Positions 17,317 through 26,484 of a DNA stretch of 64,000 nucleotides are shown piece by piece. A program made the translations under genes and the position numbers. Within the stretch, counting starts at the first letter, position 1. Every line of letters begins with the position of its first letter. Under the pieces are notes generated by a model, which was given only the letters and a program-made list of their open reading frames with translations, did no database searches and was not told the origin of the DNA. This stretch comes from Candidatus Heimdallarchaeota archaeon (GTDB lineage Archaea > Asgardarchaeota > Heimdallarchaeia > Heimdallarchaeales > Heimdallarchaeaceae), in contig JAUVXV010000001.1 in NCBI GenBank assembly GCA_030603365.1, forward strand, positions 637,037-701,036, in the 5' to 3' direction.

Positions 17317-18843
17317 TTAAGAAGAGATTTTACTCTTCTCAATTGAATAATAGACACAGGATTCTACTCCCTCACTAATTATTGCTTTTCTTGCTTTAAC
17401 GAAGCCTACAATAGTACTAAAGAATAAACCTATCATAAGAAATATAATAGCAACTCCTAGTGAAACAATTGGTCCAATTAGATGCTCTATTATAAGTTGG
17501 TTTTGTGTAAGCCCTTGAAATTGATAACTAATTCGTAGAATAGCTAGTGGTAATGTACCTAGAAGCACTATGAATGCTCCAATTATCAAACCTATGAATA
17601 GCTTAATTGGTGATAGTTTTAATGGCTTATCAGAAGCTTGAGGGAGCTCAATTCTAGCATTGTCTTTCTTAATTGCATTTACAATATTCGAAAAGGAGCT
17701 TGGTAACATAAAGGCAGTAAGATTCAGATTAACTACTATGGTTAACAAAGCTAGTCCAATACCTACGAAAAGCAAAGCTAAACTAATTGCCCTACCTGGT
17801 TTTATAAGCATTTTAAGAGGGACTGCTCCAAGTAGTGTTTCTTGAAAAGCTTGATAGGTAGCAATTACAAAGAAGAAAACAAACATCCACATTAATCCTG
17901 CAGAGGCAAAAGAATGTACTACTGTTGTTATTTTCAAAGGATTTTCAATTGTAGGAACATCCATTTCGGCAATTTCCTCAACAGTTTTTCCTAATTGGGT
18001 TCTTTGCCTCCTCAACAACTTTATGATTTTTAATAACCAATAACTTATCGCAAATAGTAATATTGCTATTCCTAGAAAAATCCAAGTGTCCCATAATAAC
18101 GCATTCAAACCAACAGGTGTCACATATGTTGGTGAGTAGTTAACAGCGTAGTGCATTGCTCTAATTATAGCAACTGGTAATAGTGCAGATCCTGTAACAA
18201 TCATACCTGTTATTGTAACAATCTTTGTCCATTTTGGAATTAGGTTCTTAGGTTGTAGTTTTTCTAAATCCTTTTCTCCTTTAACCAATGCTTTCAATCT
18301 TTTGGGTAATTCATTGACTTGAATACCCAAATTTAGTACTATTGTAGCTAGACCAAAAGCAATACCTCCTATTAGAAAAGCAACCCCTAATCCTTCAATT
18401 GGGACAGTAATTATTTCATATATATGATCAGCGAATTCATTACCATTAATTCCAGCTATTATCCAAAATATCATTAAAACTGCTGCTACTAATTCAAAGA
18501 GTATTCCTGTAATAAGGAAGATTGGAAAACTTTTAGCAAAGAATGGTATCGCAGGTTTGTCTAATTTTAGACCGGCTTTCTTAAAACTCACAGTTGCATT
18601 TTCACCTGTTTGTTTTATATTTCTCACTATTATCACAATAGCAAAACCTATCCCTAGTTTCAGAAATCCTAATCCTAATAGTGGAATAATTTCTAAGAAT
18701 CTCTTCAGTACTATCTCAACTACTGTACCTTGTATTGTAGCTTCATTAATCGTTCTCCAAATCCCTAATCCCAATGATATAAGTACAAGAGAAAAACCAA
18801 AGAAAAGAATCTCTTTATATCTTTTGAACATTTTTTCCATCAT
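17317..18843 (-). CDS. integral membrane protein of about ten helices built from repeated two-helix units
   Basis: About 508 residues with roughly ten hydrophobic helices. Pairs of helices recur. The second helix of each pair follows a similar pattern: LGFLKLGIGFAIVIIV, VAFLIGGIAFGLATIV, ISLALLFVGIGLALLTIVV, LGVAIIFLMIGLFFSTIVG, each ending in a charged loop. This suggests a four- to five-fold internal duplication. There are no transporter signatures, and I recognise no family. The frame opens at an ATG that overlaps GGATGAT; the ATG at 18843 is preferred. The gene lies 100 bp downstream of a small Met/Gln-rich soluble protein gene on the same strand and probably shares its transcript. Confidence 0.75.
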   Translation of the reverse strand: MMEKMFKRYKEILFFGFSLVLISLGLGIWRTINEATIQGTVVEIVLKRFLEIIPLLGLGFLKLGIGFAIVIIVRNIKQTGENATVSFKKAGLKLDKPAIPFFAKSFPIFLITGILFELVAAVLMIFWIIAGINGNEFADHIYEIITVPIEGLGVAFLIGGIAFGLATIVLNLGIQVNELPKRLKALVKGEKDLEKLQPKNLIPKWTKIVTITGMIVTGSALLPVAIIRAMHYAVNYSPTYVTPVGLNALLWDTWIFLGIAILLFAISYWLLKIIKLLRRQRTQLGKTVEEIAEMDVPTIENPLKITTVVHSFASAGLMWMFVFFFVIATYQAFQETLLGAVPLKMLIKPGRAISLALLFVGIGLALLTIVVNLNLTAFMLPSSFSNIVNAIKKDNARIELPQASDKPLKLSPIKLFIGLIIGAFIVLLGTLPLAILRISYQFQGLTQNQLIIEHLIGPIVSLGVAIIFLMIGLFFSTIVGFVKARKAIISEGVESCVYYSIEKSKISS

Positions 18844-18943
18844 TTTAATCATCCTTGTTTTAAAAAAACCATGTTTCCTCTCCTCTCCTCAAAAAAATAA
18901 GATAGAGAGAAAGTATAGAATTTCAATTCTTTAGTTCTTAAGA

Positions 18944-19357
18944 TTAGCGTCCGAAATTTGGTGCAGGTAATCCATTCTTCTCTGCGATTTTCTTCATTAG
19001 ATTAGTTAGCATAGTGAGTTTATCTTCACCCATTTGTTGAGCAGTTTCAAGAGTAGTTTTCATATCTACCATATGAATTTTTTCTCCAACCATTTTACCA
19101 GCTTTCATACGTCCAAGAATGATAGCATCCTTCTCTTCAGGGCTTAATCCCATTAGTATTTTTGTTCGTGTTGCAATAAATTGCTTCATTTTCTTCTCCT
19201 TTAGACTTGTAACAGCTGTTATCAGTCCAGCTAGAGATTTTACTCTTTGTTCTTCTGGTTGCCCAGCAATCATTTTCAACCTTTGAGTTAACATCTGTTG
19301 TCTTTGCTCTTCAGGAGCATCAGCCAACATTTTAATCATATCATCCATATCATTCAT
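18944..19357 (-). CDS. helical Met/Gln-rich hypothetical protein
   Basis: About 137 residues, predicted almost all alpha-helical. Two to three copies of a motif like APEEQRQQMLTQRLKM, QPEEQRVKSLAGLI and SPEEKDAIILGRMK recur at intervals of about 18-50 residues, giving a repeated-helix protein. No catalytic motif is visible. GTGAT precedes the ATG at 19357, which is preferred to the ATG three codons earlier. It is encoded directly upstream of the ten-helix membrane protein, so it may act as its soluble partner; this is inference. The function is unknown. Confidence 0.7.
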   Translation of the reverse strand: MNDMDDMIKMLADAPEEQRQQMLTQRLKMIAGQPEEQRVKSLAGLITAVTSLKEKKMKQFIATRTKILMGLSPEEKDAIILGRMKAGKMVGEKIHMVDMKTTLETAQQMGEDKLTMLTNLMKKIAEKNGLPAPNFGR

Positions 19358-19442
19358 TTTAATCACATTATAAGTAATTTTTCAAATAATACATTACCTG
19401 AATTTTTATTTAAACTATCTGGAACCACAAAATTTCTGAAAA

Positions 19443-19454
19443 ATAAGGCCTTAT
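19443..19454. promoter_or_regulatory. perfect 12-bp palindrome in a divergent promoter region
   Basis: ATAAGGCCTTAT is a perfect palindrome. It lies in the 205 bp between the divergently transcribed small helical protein and the cysteine-cluster protein. It is a candidate operator; nothing else in this gap is recognisable. Confidence 0.3.
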
Positions 19455-19562
19455 CCAATTGTGAGTAACTATACTACATTTGTGGTCTCTCTTGAAGTGC
19501 TTTACGAGAAATATTGAAGAAAATAACAATAGAAAAAGATTAACATCTATTTTAATCAATAA

Positions 19563-20138
19563 GTGTCATACTTCATATTTCTCTTTGAAAGCATATTCAA
19601 ATTAACAATCTTTTTAATGAAAACAACAAGGTTCTCAATGGAGATACTTTTGGATATGAATAATGTGCCTATAGCCAGTATTGATGAAAATGGGAAGGTT
19701 ACTATTCTTAGGCATATCTACTTTAAATGCACACTTTGTTCTGACTGTTGTAGATTAAACAATATTCCAGCTACTGACAGGGACATGGTGAGGATACTGG
19801 ATGCTGGAATTGCAGTAGGCCAAGCTGTTGAAGAAATGAGTCCTGTTTTGATAGCAAGTAAAGATTTGGAAAAAGGGTTAGTAAAAGCATATATTCTGCG
19901 AAAAAAACCTTTTGTTAACGAATGTGCATTTTTAGAAGAAAGTGGACTATGTAAAATTCATCTCTTTAAACCAATAGCTTGTGATCTGTATCCCTTTTCT
20001 GTTAGGAAGAATGATAATTGTCTCTTAGCTACAGTTCATCCTAAAAATGTTTGTAGATTCATTGAATTGGATGTTGAGAAAAATAGATCGAACACTCTAG
20101 AAATTGTTGAAGACTTATTAGCCAAACTTTTCGATTAG
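19563..20138 (+). CDS. YkgJ-type (UPF0153) cysteine-cluster protein
   Basis: Up to 191 residues. The family motif begins FKCTLCSDCCRL and continues with NECAFLEESGLCKIHLFKPIACDLYPF, i.e. CxxCxxCCR...C...CxIHxxKPxxCxxYP, the metal-binding pattern of the YkgJ/UPF0153 family, thought to hold zinc or iron. The biochemical role is not established. The frame opens with GTG at 19563. The first 25 residues are hydrophobic and unlike the family, so ATG 19617 or 19638 may be the real start. It is followed on the same strand by a zinc-containing protein of unknown function. Confidence 0.75.
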   Translation: MSYFIFLFESIFKLTIFLMKTTRFSMEILLDMNNVPIASIDENGKVTILRHIYFKCTLCSDCCRLNNIPATDRDMVRILDAGIAVGQAVEEMSPVLIASKDLEKGLVKAYILRKKPFVNECAFLEESGLCKIHLFKPIACDLYPFSVRKNDNCLLATVHPKNVCRFIELDVEKNRSNTLEIVEDLLAKLFD

Positions 20139-20191
20139 AATCATACAACCGAATGAGAAACCTTATCATATCTAGTTAACATTTCACCTTC

Positions 20192-21562
20192 ATGAGCTTG
20201 TTTAAAACAAACTTCATGAAGCTGGTTGAAGCATATCTACAAGATAAAGGTTTCAAAATTGAAATGTGCAATATTTACACTCGAAATGTAGATTTTTACG
20301 AGAGTTACAAAAGAGTAATTATGTGTGCTTACAAAGATGATTTATTACTTTGTATTCGAGCAAGAAGTGGAGAGGCTTCAGACCCATTTAAGGGTACAGA
20401 CGAGCAGGTAGAGTTGAAATTACAAGAACCTGCTTTGAAATTATTAAGTTGTGTTCTAGCTCTGAATTCTGGTATTGATTCAATTTACTGTGATAAATTC
20501 AAAAACATGAAGGCTGTGCCAGTTATTATCATGGAAAAATCCTCAAGAAATCACCCTCTCTATTACTACTTTGATGGTGATGCTAGGGAATCAAAAGTTT
20601 GGTATAAAAAGAAGAATGTAGTATATTTACCTTGGGAATGGATAAAAGAATTCTGGAATGAGGATTTTGAGATGTCTCTCATGGATCAAGGATATGAAGT
20701 AAAAGAACCACTAATTTACGAACCAGAACCACATATTAAACAAGCAGTAAATGAAATTGAGGATACACTTGCTTCTAGAAGAATAGGGATTTTGAAATCC
20801 GTTCATCTAGACAAACCTACTCTTCCACCTATGGCATTAACATTAACACAAACTAATCAAATGTTAATCTTCGTTGTAGATGAAGAAGATGATGATGTTC
20901 ATCCTAAACTAATGGACTTTGCAGTATATCACTTTGGAACAAAAACCAAGAAGTTTCCAACAACTGTAAGAGCTCTTTTCTTCAATATAATAAGTAAAGA
21001 TACTGATCAGAGTTATCTTCAACCTTATGTTCCAAAGGATAATGAATTTGTAAAGAAACACTTTGAGCACTCTATTGTGATAAAAACTACAACTAAAGCT
21101 ATAGAACTTCTTCTGGATGTTGCAACTATTGAAGAGATCTCTGCTTTATCTCAAATGAGCCCAATTTCAAGTATGGATTTTGATTCACTCCTAAAAACAT
21201 CAAATGGCTATTGGTTCTCCAAAGTATTTAATGAAGCAAAAAAACGATTGAAATCCTTCTTTGTTCCTAAATGCCCATTTTGTGAAAACACAAATATAAA
21301 CCATGAAGTGCCAGAACATGTCCTTCCTAAACTTAACTTGAACATAGAATTGAATAAAGAAAATTCATATGTTGCATTTTGTGATGACAAAAGAAGTGGT
21401 TGTGGTTTGGGATTCATAATTATAAAGGATAAGTTCCAGGGAGGAGTACATGGATTCTTTGTTGGAGTAGAACAGCAGTACTCACATGAAGTAGGAAATG
21501 CTAAATCAAAAATACAAGATCTAGGTCTGGATACCCATTCATTCTCTCACATAAAGAGCTAA
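20192..21562 (+). CDS. hypothetical protein with C-terminal zinc-binding cysteines
   Basis: 456 residues, soluble. The N-terminal 150 residues are alpha/beta with many aromatics (for example YYYFDGDARESKVWYKKK). Around residue 360 there is CPFC followed about 40 residues later by CDDKRSGCG, four cysteines that could form a zinc site. An acidic loop EEDDDVHP lies near residue 232. No known domain is recognised. The ATG follows the previous gene by 54 bp, and the stop overlaps the convergent DUF35 gene by 4 bp. Possibly an Asgard-specific family; function unknown. Confidence 0.75.
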   Translation: MSLFKTNFMKLVEAYLQDKGFKIEMCNIYTRNVDFYESYKRVIMCAYKDDLLLCIRARSGEASDPFKGTDEQVELKLQEPALKLLSCVLALNSGIDSIYCDKFKNMKAVPVIIMEKSSRNHPLYYYFDGDARESKVWYKKKNVVYLPWEWIKEFWNEDFEMSLMDQGYEVKEPLIYEPEPHIKQAVNEIEDTLASRRIGILKSVHLDKPTLPPMALTLTQTNQMLIFVVDEEDDDVHPKLMDFAVYHFGTKTKKFPTTVRALFFNIISKDTDQSYLQPYVPKDNEFVKKHFEHSIVIKTTTKAIELLLDVATIEEISALSQMSPISSMDFDSLLKTSNGYWFSKVFNEAKKRLKSFFVPKCPFCENTNINHEVPEHVLPKLNLNIELNKENSYVAFCDDKRSGCGLGFIIIKDKFQGGVHGFFVGVEQQYSHEVGNAKSKIQDLGLDTHSFSHIKS

Positions 21563-21951
21563 TCAACTGGAATAAATTTGAAACCGTATTTTATTAATCC
21601 TTCAGTGCCATCTTTGGATAGAACTCTGAGTACCATTCTAACAGGCATACCAATTTCAATAAGACTATAATCTATATCCACTATTTGTCCAGTAACTTTA
21701 ATCCCATCTTCAAGTTCTATTATTCCAATAGCATAAGGCACATTTGCCATCATATCATTTGATGTCTGATTCACTTGGGTGAATTGAATTATTCTACCTT
21801 TTTCTGCTAATTTGTACTCTTGAACATTTCCACTTCCACAGCTGGGACAAAAGCTTGTTAATGGAAACGCTTTGTAATCGCAATCTAAACATTTAACGCC
21901 AATACCAAGGTATCTTTGTCTTTTCTCTCTCCATATTTTTGGTGGCTCCAT
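21559..21951 (-). CDS. DUF35 OB-fold/zinc-ribbon protein of the thiolase-HMGS complex
   Basis: 130 residues. An N-terminal zinc ribbon (CLDCDYKAFPLTSFCPSCG) precedes an OB fold (about residues 48-125). In methanogens the DUF35 protein bridges acetoacetyl-CoA thiolase and HMG-CoA synthase in one complex that channels the intermediate. The gene order here (synthase, thiolase, DUF35) is the same. Its ATG overlaps the thiolase stop by one base. The convergent neighbour's stop overlaps this one by 4 bp. Confidence 0.93.
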   Translation of the reverse strand: MEPPKIWREKRQRYLGIGVKCLDCDYKAFPLTSFCPSCGSGNVQEYKLAEKGRIIQFTQVNQTSNDMMANVPYAIGIIELEDGIKVTGQIVDIDYSLIEIGMPVRMVLRVLSKDGTEGLIKYGFKFIPVD

Positions 21952-23132
21952 TATTTCTTAACCTCCTTTTTACCAAAAACATTCACGTAAGCCATAGCTC
22001 CTGTTCCAAGAACATTCTGTGTTAATCCAAAATTATGATCATCAACTTGACGTTTATCTGCTTGACCTGTTAACTGTTCCACTATCTCAATGATTTGAGC
22101 AATCCCTGTTGCTCCAAAAGGATCTCCTCTAGATTTGAGACCACCACTGGTATTTATGCTTACTTCAGAATTGATTTTGGTTTTTCCTTCTTCAACAGCT
22201 AATCCTCCTTCTCCCTTTGGAAAGAAACCCAAATCCTCTATAGCTAAAATCTCACCTATTGGATAGGAATCATGAACCTCTGCAACATTGATATCAGCTG
22301 AAGAAATACCAGCCATATCATATGCATTCTTTGCAGCTATTTGTGTAGCGCTTAAAGCTGTTAGACTCTCTCGGTGGTGTAAAGCTAGATGATCAGACGC
22401 ATGACCTAAACCTAGAACTTCTGTTAAATCGTTAGATTTCAGATTGTTTGAAACAAATTCTGATGAAGCAAGTATTAGAGCACTAGCCCCATCACAATGA
22501 GTAGCAGGATCAAATCGACCGATAGGTTCTGATATTCGTTTTGCACTTAGAAATCGTTCTAATGGAATTTCTTTTTGAAATTGGGCATTTTTATTATTTA
22601 CACCATTTCTATGATTCTTCTCAGGAACTAAGGCAAGTTGTTCCAGTGTGGTTTGGTATTCTTTCATATGAGCTTTTGTTAGAAGGGCATACAGACTTGT
22701 TAAAGTTGCACCCATTTCGAATTCCCATGAGTAATCTATTGTTGTTCCAAGTATTTTTTCAATAGTGCTACTATTTACAAAATCACTTAGTTTTTCCACT
22801 CCTACAACTGCTATGCAATCGAACAAACCACTTCTGATACCTTGAAAGGCTTGCTGGAAAGCTGCAGCTCCACTAGCTGTTCCAGCTTCTATTCTGGTTA
22901 GTGGGATTGATAAATTACATTCTCTAATACAAGAAGCTCCTACAGAAGCTTGAGAATTTGTGTTTGTAACTAAAGATCCAAAGAAAATTGATTGAATGAG
23001 CTCTTTCTCAAGTTGTGCATTTGTGACAGTTTCCATAAGAGCTTGAGATGCTAAAGAGCTAGGACTCTTGTCAAAATGTTCTCCGAATTTTGTCATCCCG
23101 TGACCTATGATAAATACATCTTCATTGTTCAT
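21951..23132 (-). CDS. acetoacetyl-CoA thiolase (archaeal thiolase-like)
   Basis: 393 residues, full length. The nucleophilic Cys region is ASVGASCIRECNLSIPLTRIE. The glycine-rich NTSGGLKSRGDPFGATGIAQI supplies the C-terminal catalytic His/Gly loop, where the archaeal form has GDPFGATG. VAEVHDSYPIGE carries the catalytic His. It condenses two acetyl-CoA to acetoacetyl-CoA, the first step of the mevalonate pathway to archaeal isoprenoid lipids. The gene sits 4 bp after the HMG-CoA synthase and overlaps DUF35. Confidence 0.93.
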   Translation of the reverse strand: MNNEDVFIIGHGMTKFGEHFDKSPSSLASQALMETVTNAQLEKELIQSIFFGSLVTNTNSQASVGASCIRECNLSIPLTRIEAGTASGAAAFQQAFQGIRSGLFDCIAVVGVEKLSDFVNSSTIEKILGTTIDYSWEFEMGATLTSLYALLTKAHMKEYQTTLEQLALVPEKNHRNGVNNKNAQFQKEIPLERFLSAKRISEPIGRFDPATHCDGASALILASSEFVSNNLKSNDLTEVLGLGHASDHLALHHRESLTALSATQIAAKNAYDMAGISSADINVAEVHDSYPIGEILAIEDLGFFPKGEGGLAVEEGKTKINSEVSINTSGGLKSRGDPFGATGIAQIIEIVEQLTGQADKRQVDDHNFGLTQNVLGTGAMAYVNVFGKKEVKK

Positions 23133-23136
23133 CTTA

Positions 23137-24177
23137 TCACCTTAACACTCCTTTGAATCTAACATAAACACCATAATCGATGTACTTCTTTCTATTCACA
23201 TAATAATCAACATTGAGAGGATAAGATTTCACTTCTTCAATCATATCAGTTACCAAAAATGAGAATGCATCACTTCCTGCTCCACTTCCATAAGAAGTAA
23301 CAAATATCCTATCTCCTGGACTAGAATAATTTAATATATTTGCTAAACCTATCATTGAAGATGCAGAATAAGCATTTCCAATTTCTTTGCATACTAAACT
23401 TAAATCAATTTGCTCTTTAGAAAAACCTAGCATTCGAGCTGCAGATAATGGGAATTTAGTGTTGGGTTGATGAAACGTGACATACTTGTAATCACTAGGT
23501 CTTGATCCAAGTTGTTCCATTAATTTTTTAGAAGCTTCGATAACATGCTTGAAATAAGCAGGAGATCCTGTGAATCTATTACCGTGAGATGGATAAATTG
23601 CTCCTTCTCTTCGCCAAAAATCTGGCATATCAGTAGTTAGTGAATAAGTTCCTTCCAACTCAGCTATTACTCTTTTTTTTCCAATTAGAAAAGCTGCACT
23701 TCCTGCACCCGCAGTGTACTCCAAAGGATCCCTAGGACGAGCTTGACTGCTGTCAGCACCTATAGCTAGTCCATATTCAATCATATCAGATTTGGCTAAA
23801 CCAAAACACATTTGCATTCCCGCAGTCCCTGCTTTGCAAGCAAATTCCAAATCGGCTGCAGTTAGAGATTCTTCAGCATCTAAGGCAGCTGCAACAAAAG
23901 TAGCTGTAGGTTTAACAGCATAGGGGTGTGATTCACTCCCCACATAGATTGCCCCAATATCTTTAACATTACCCCCCCATCTATTGATTGCATTTCGAGC
24001 AGATTCAACAGACATGGTTATTACATCTTCATCAGGACCAGGAACAGATTTACTATTAACTTGAAGCTGATTTACTATCTCTTTTGAATCCTCTTCCCAA
24101 ACCTTTGCGATTTCTTCAGTTTTTATCCTATATTTTGGAATGTAAGAACCATAGGATACTATTCCCACTTTGCTCAT
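23137..24177 (-). CDS. hmgS: hydroxymethylglutaryl-CoA synthase
   Basis: About 346 residues, as in other archaea. Catalytic Cys lies in LEFACKAGTAGMQ, the general-base Glu in VGSESHPYAVKP, and His in TFHQPNTKFP; GNAYSASSMIGLANIL and YGSGAGSDAF complete the family signature. The enzyme joins acetyl-CoA to acetoacetyl-CoA to make HMG-CoA, the second step of the mevalonate route. AAGGT is 7 nt from the ATG at 24177, so this start is preferred over the ATG two codons earlier. First gene of the three-gene mevalonate-entry operon. Confidence 0.95.
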   Translation of the reverse strand: MSKVGIVSYGSYIPKYRIKTEEIAKVWEEDSKEIVNQLQVNSKSVPGPDEDVITMSVESARNAINRWGGNVKDIGAIYVGSESHPYAVKPTATFVAAALDAEESLTAADLEFACKAGTAGMQMCFGLAKSDMIEYGLAIGADSSQARPRDPLEYTAGAGSAAFLIGKKRVIAELEGTYSLTTDMPDFWRREGAIYPSHGNRFTGSPAYFKHVIEASKKLMEQLGSRPSDYKYVTFHQPNTKFPLSAARMLGFSKEQIDLSLVCKEIGNAYSASSMIGLANILNYSSPGDRIFVTSYGSGAGSDAFSFLVTDMIEEVKSYPLNVDYYVNRKKYIDYGVYVRFKGVLR

Positions 24178-24306
24178 TTTCATACCTTGATGGAATCAAT
24201 TTATCGATGTAATAGAAGTAATATTGAAGCTAAATTATCTCCTTTTAGAACAAGTATTAATCACACCTAATTAAAATTTTCTACCCAAATATGGATGAAA
24301 AAATAA

Positions 24307-24990
24307 TCAGTCGTTGTTTCCATTTTCAATGTTCTTTGGTACTTTAGAAATAATAACTCTAGCAGGTTTAAGCACAATGCTATCTAAGAGAAATCCTTTT
24401 TCTACCACTTCTATAATTCTGTTGTCAGGTAATTCTTTATTGTCAAGTGTATAAAGAACCTCATGATGTTTAGGGTCAAAAATCTCGTCTTGTGGATTAA
24501 TAATCTTAATCCCTAAATCGGTGAAAATATCTTTTATATTTCTAAATATCAGTTTAAACGCTTCACTAGCAGTTTTAATGTCAGTTTCTTTAGTATTCTG
24601 TAAGTGAGTTCTCTCTATGTCTTCATAGATTGTGAAAAATTTTTGTAAGATATTTGCTTTGTTCCTGTAATTTGCGACTTCTTGATCTTTATGAACTCTT
24701 TTCTTATAGTTCTCAAATTCTGCTTGAACCAATTGAGCAGTATGAAGGTATTCTTCCTTCAATTTAATTTCAGAAGCTAGTGATTTTGAAATTTTTTGAT
24801 ATTTCTTAACAAGAGGATTTATCTTACCTTTGTCAATTAACTTGATTATTTCATCTTCGATTCTTTTCCTTTCTACTTCTTCTGGATCAATCTCTATTTC
24901 CTCTGTAAGAAAAGCATCTTCTGAATCTTCTTCAACGTCAACTTCAATTATCTCTTCTTCTTCGACTGGGTCACTACTCTCCTTGTACAT
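24307..24990 (-). CDS. grpE: GrpE, DnaK nucleotide exchange factor
   Basis: 227 residues. A long acidic N-terminus (about residues 1-45) is followed by the GrpE coiled coil, with VQAEFENYKKRVHKD and the C-terminal beta domain NPQDEIFDPKHHEVLYTLDN...ILKPARVIISK-like. GrpE drives ADP release from DnaK. DnaK and DnaJ are not in the window, which is unusual since archaea commonly cluster them. The acidic extension is longer than in many homologues. It is divergent from the DUF438-hemerythrin gene across 214 bp that shows only AT-rich promoter-like sequence. Confidence 0.93.
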   Translation of the reverse strand: MYKESSDPVEEEEIIEVDVEEDSEDAFLTEEIEIDPEEVERKRIEDEIIKLIDKGKINPLVKKYQKISKSLASEIKLKEEYLHTAQLVQAEFENYKKRVHKDQEVANYRNKANILQKFFTIYEDIERTHLQNTKETDIKTASEAFKLIFRNIKDIFTDLGIKIINPQDEIFDPKHHEVLYTLDNKELPDNRIIEVVEKGFLLDSIVLKPARVIISKVPKNIENGNND

Positions 24991-25204
24991 GAGAAAACCT
25001 CTTGTTCTAGCTTGTCCCGCAGTCCATTTACTGACATTTAAAATCTTCTATCTATCCAATTAAATTTAGACTAACACAAAGAGAATAAAATTAAAACTTG
25101 ATGGATGTAAATGTTTAAGTACAAATTTATTTGGCGTTTCACATCTGTATAGGAGTCAATTGTAAGACTCTTTCAAATTAAAAAAATTCAAAAGAGGAAA
25201 CAAA

Positions 25205-26425
25205 ATGCATGAAAAAGTAGGAAAGAATCCATCGAAAAATAAAGAGGAAATTAAGAGGTTAATTAAAAAACTACATGCTGGTGAAGACCCCGAAGCTGTT
25301 AAGGAAGAATTTAAGGAATTAATTAAAGGATTAACCCAAGCAGAAATCACTCAAGCAGAAGAACAGCTTATTAAAGAAGGCATGCCTGTAGAGGAGATAC
25401 ATCACATGTGTGATGTTCATTTATCCGTGTTACAAGAAACATTGATTGAAGACCAGAATCTAGCTCCAGAGGGTCATCCAATTAACATCCTAATGCAGGA
25501 ACATGTTATATTATTAGAAAATGTTAATAGGCTTAGAGATATCTATGCAGATATAAAAGAAAAAAGTAGTTTTGAAGAAGTTTCTGATGAAATACAAGAG
25601 ATAGAAAACATCATTCAGTTGATTAAGAAATCCGAAAATCATTATTTAAGAGAAGAAAATGTTCTATTTTCCTACTTAGAAAAATACGGCGTTACTCAAC
25701 CTCCAAAAATTATGTGGATCGATCATGATCGAATTAGAGATGTTGAGAAAGAGTTATTCAAACTAATCGATAAAAAGGGTAAAATGAACTATAATGAATT
25801 CGTTTCGCAATTTCATCTTAATGCTCATGGTTTAGCTGAACTGTTAGCAGGTCATTTCCCAAAGGAAAACAAAGTTCTATTTCCAACTGCCATGCAACTA
25901 TTAAAAGAATCTGAATGGAAAGAAGTAAGAAAGCAATTTGATGATATTGGATATTTCCTCCTAACTCCAGATATTGTTGAAACTGATGAAGAGAAGTTAG
26001 TGGAAGAACCCAAAATTCTAGATGCAAAAAATGTAGATTTAGGCACTGGTGTTCTTCAATTAGAAGTGCTTCAACAAATCTTCAAAACTCTCCCATTTGA
26101 CACTACATTTGTAGATAAGGATGATATTGTAAGATTCTATAGTGAAGGAAAGGATAGAATTTTTGTGAGGACTCCCAGTGTTATTGGTAGACTTGTTGAA
26201 AATTGCCACCCTAGCAAAAGCGTAGATAGAGTTTTGGCAATAATAGATAGTTTCAAGAAGAACACACTAGATAAAGCTGAATTCTGGTTAGAACTTGGAG
26301 ATAAGATGGTTATGATTAGATACTTCCCCGTGAGAAACTCTAAGGAAGAATATTTGGGAGTTCTTGAAGTTACACAAGATATAACAGAAATTAGAAAGAT
26401 TGAAGGTGAGAAACGCTTACTCTAA
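25205..26425 (+). CDS. DUF438 - hemerythrin - PAS protein
   Basis: 406 residues with three domains. Residues of about 1-75 are DUF438 (IKRLIKKLHAGEDPEAVKEEF...MCDVH). Residues of about 90-240 are a hemerythrin-like four-helix bundle with HPINILMQEH, NHYLREENVLF, DHDRIRD and HLNAHGLAELLAGHFPKEN, consistent with a di-iron site. Residues of about 280-400 are a PAS domain (FDTTFVDKDDIVRFYSEGKDR...GVLEVTQDITEIRK). Such proteins are common in anaerobic bacteria and archaea and are thought to sense oxygen, NO or redox state. The ATG has AGAGGAAA upstream. No output domain is attached, so a partner is expected. Confidence 0.9.
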   Translation: MHEKVGKNPSKNKEEIKRLIKKLHAGEDPEAVKEEFKELIKGLTQAEITQAEEQLIKEGMPVEEIHHMCDVHLSVLQETLIEDQNLAPEGHPINILMQEHVILLENVNRLRDIYADIKEKSSFEEVSDEIQEIENIIQLIKKSENHYLREENVLFSYLEKYGVTQPPKIMWIDHDRIRDVEKELFKLIDKKGKMNYNEFVSQFHLNAHGLAELLAGHFPKENKVLFPTAMQLLKESEWKEVRKQFDDIGYFLLTPDIVETDEEKLVEEPKILDAKNVDLGTGVLQLEVLQQIFKTLPFDTTFVDKDDIVRFYSEGKDRIFVRTPSVIGRLVENCHPSKSVDRVLAIIDSFKKNTLDKAEFWLELGDKMVMIRYFPVRNSKEEYLGVLEVTQDITEIRKIEGEKRLL

Positions 26426-26456
26426 TTCCTCTTTCCTTTCATATTTCAACCACTGG

Positions 26457-26466
26457 TTTTTTAAAG
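26457..26466 (+). promoter_or_regulatory. TATA box of the kinase-like gene
   Basis: TTTTTTAAAG is centred near 26462. The predicted start, about 27 nt on, is close to 26489, the base of a long hairpin (26485-26558). The transcript would therefore begin with the structured leader described separately. Confidence 0.4.
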
Positions 26467-26484
26467 CTTCAATTTCTATAATGT

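Noticed and set aside
19443..19454. Palindrome as a strong operator
   Set aside because: Listed only as a low-confidence site, because one 12-bp palindrome is expected by chance occasionally in AT-rich DNA.
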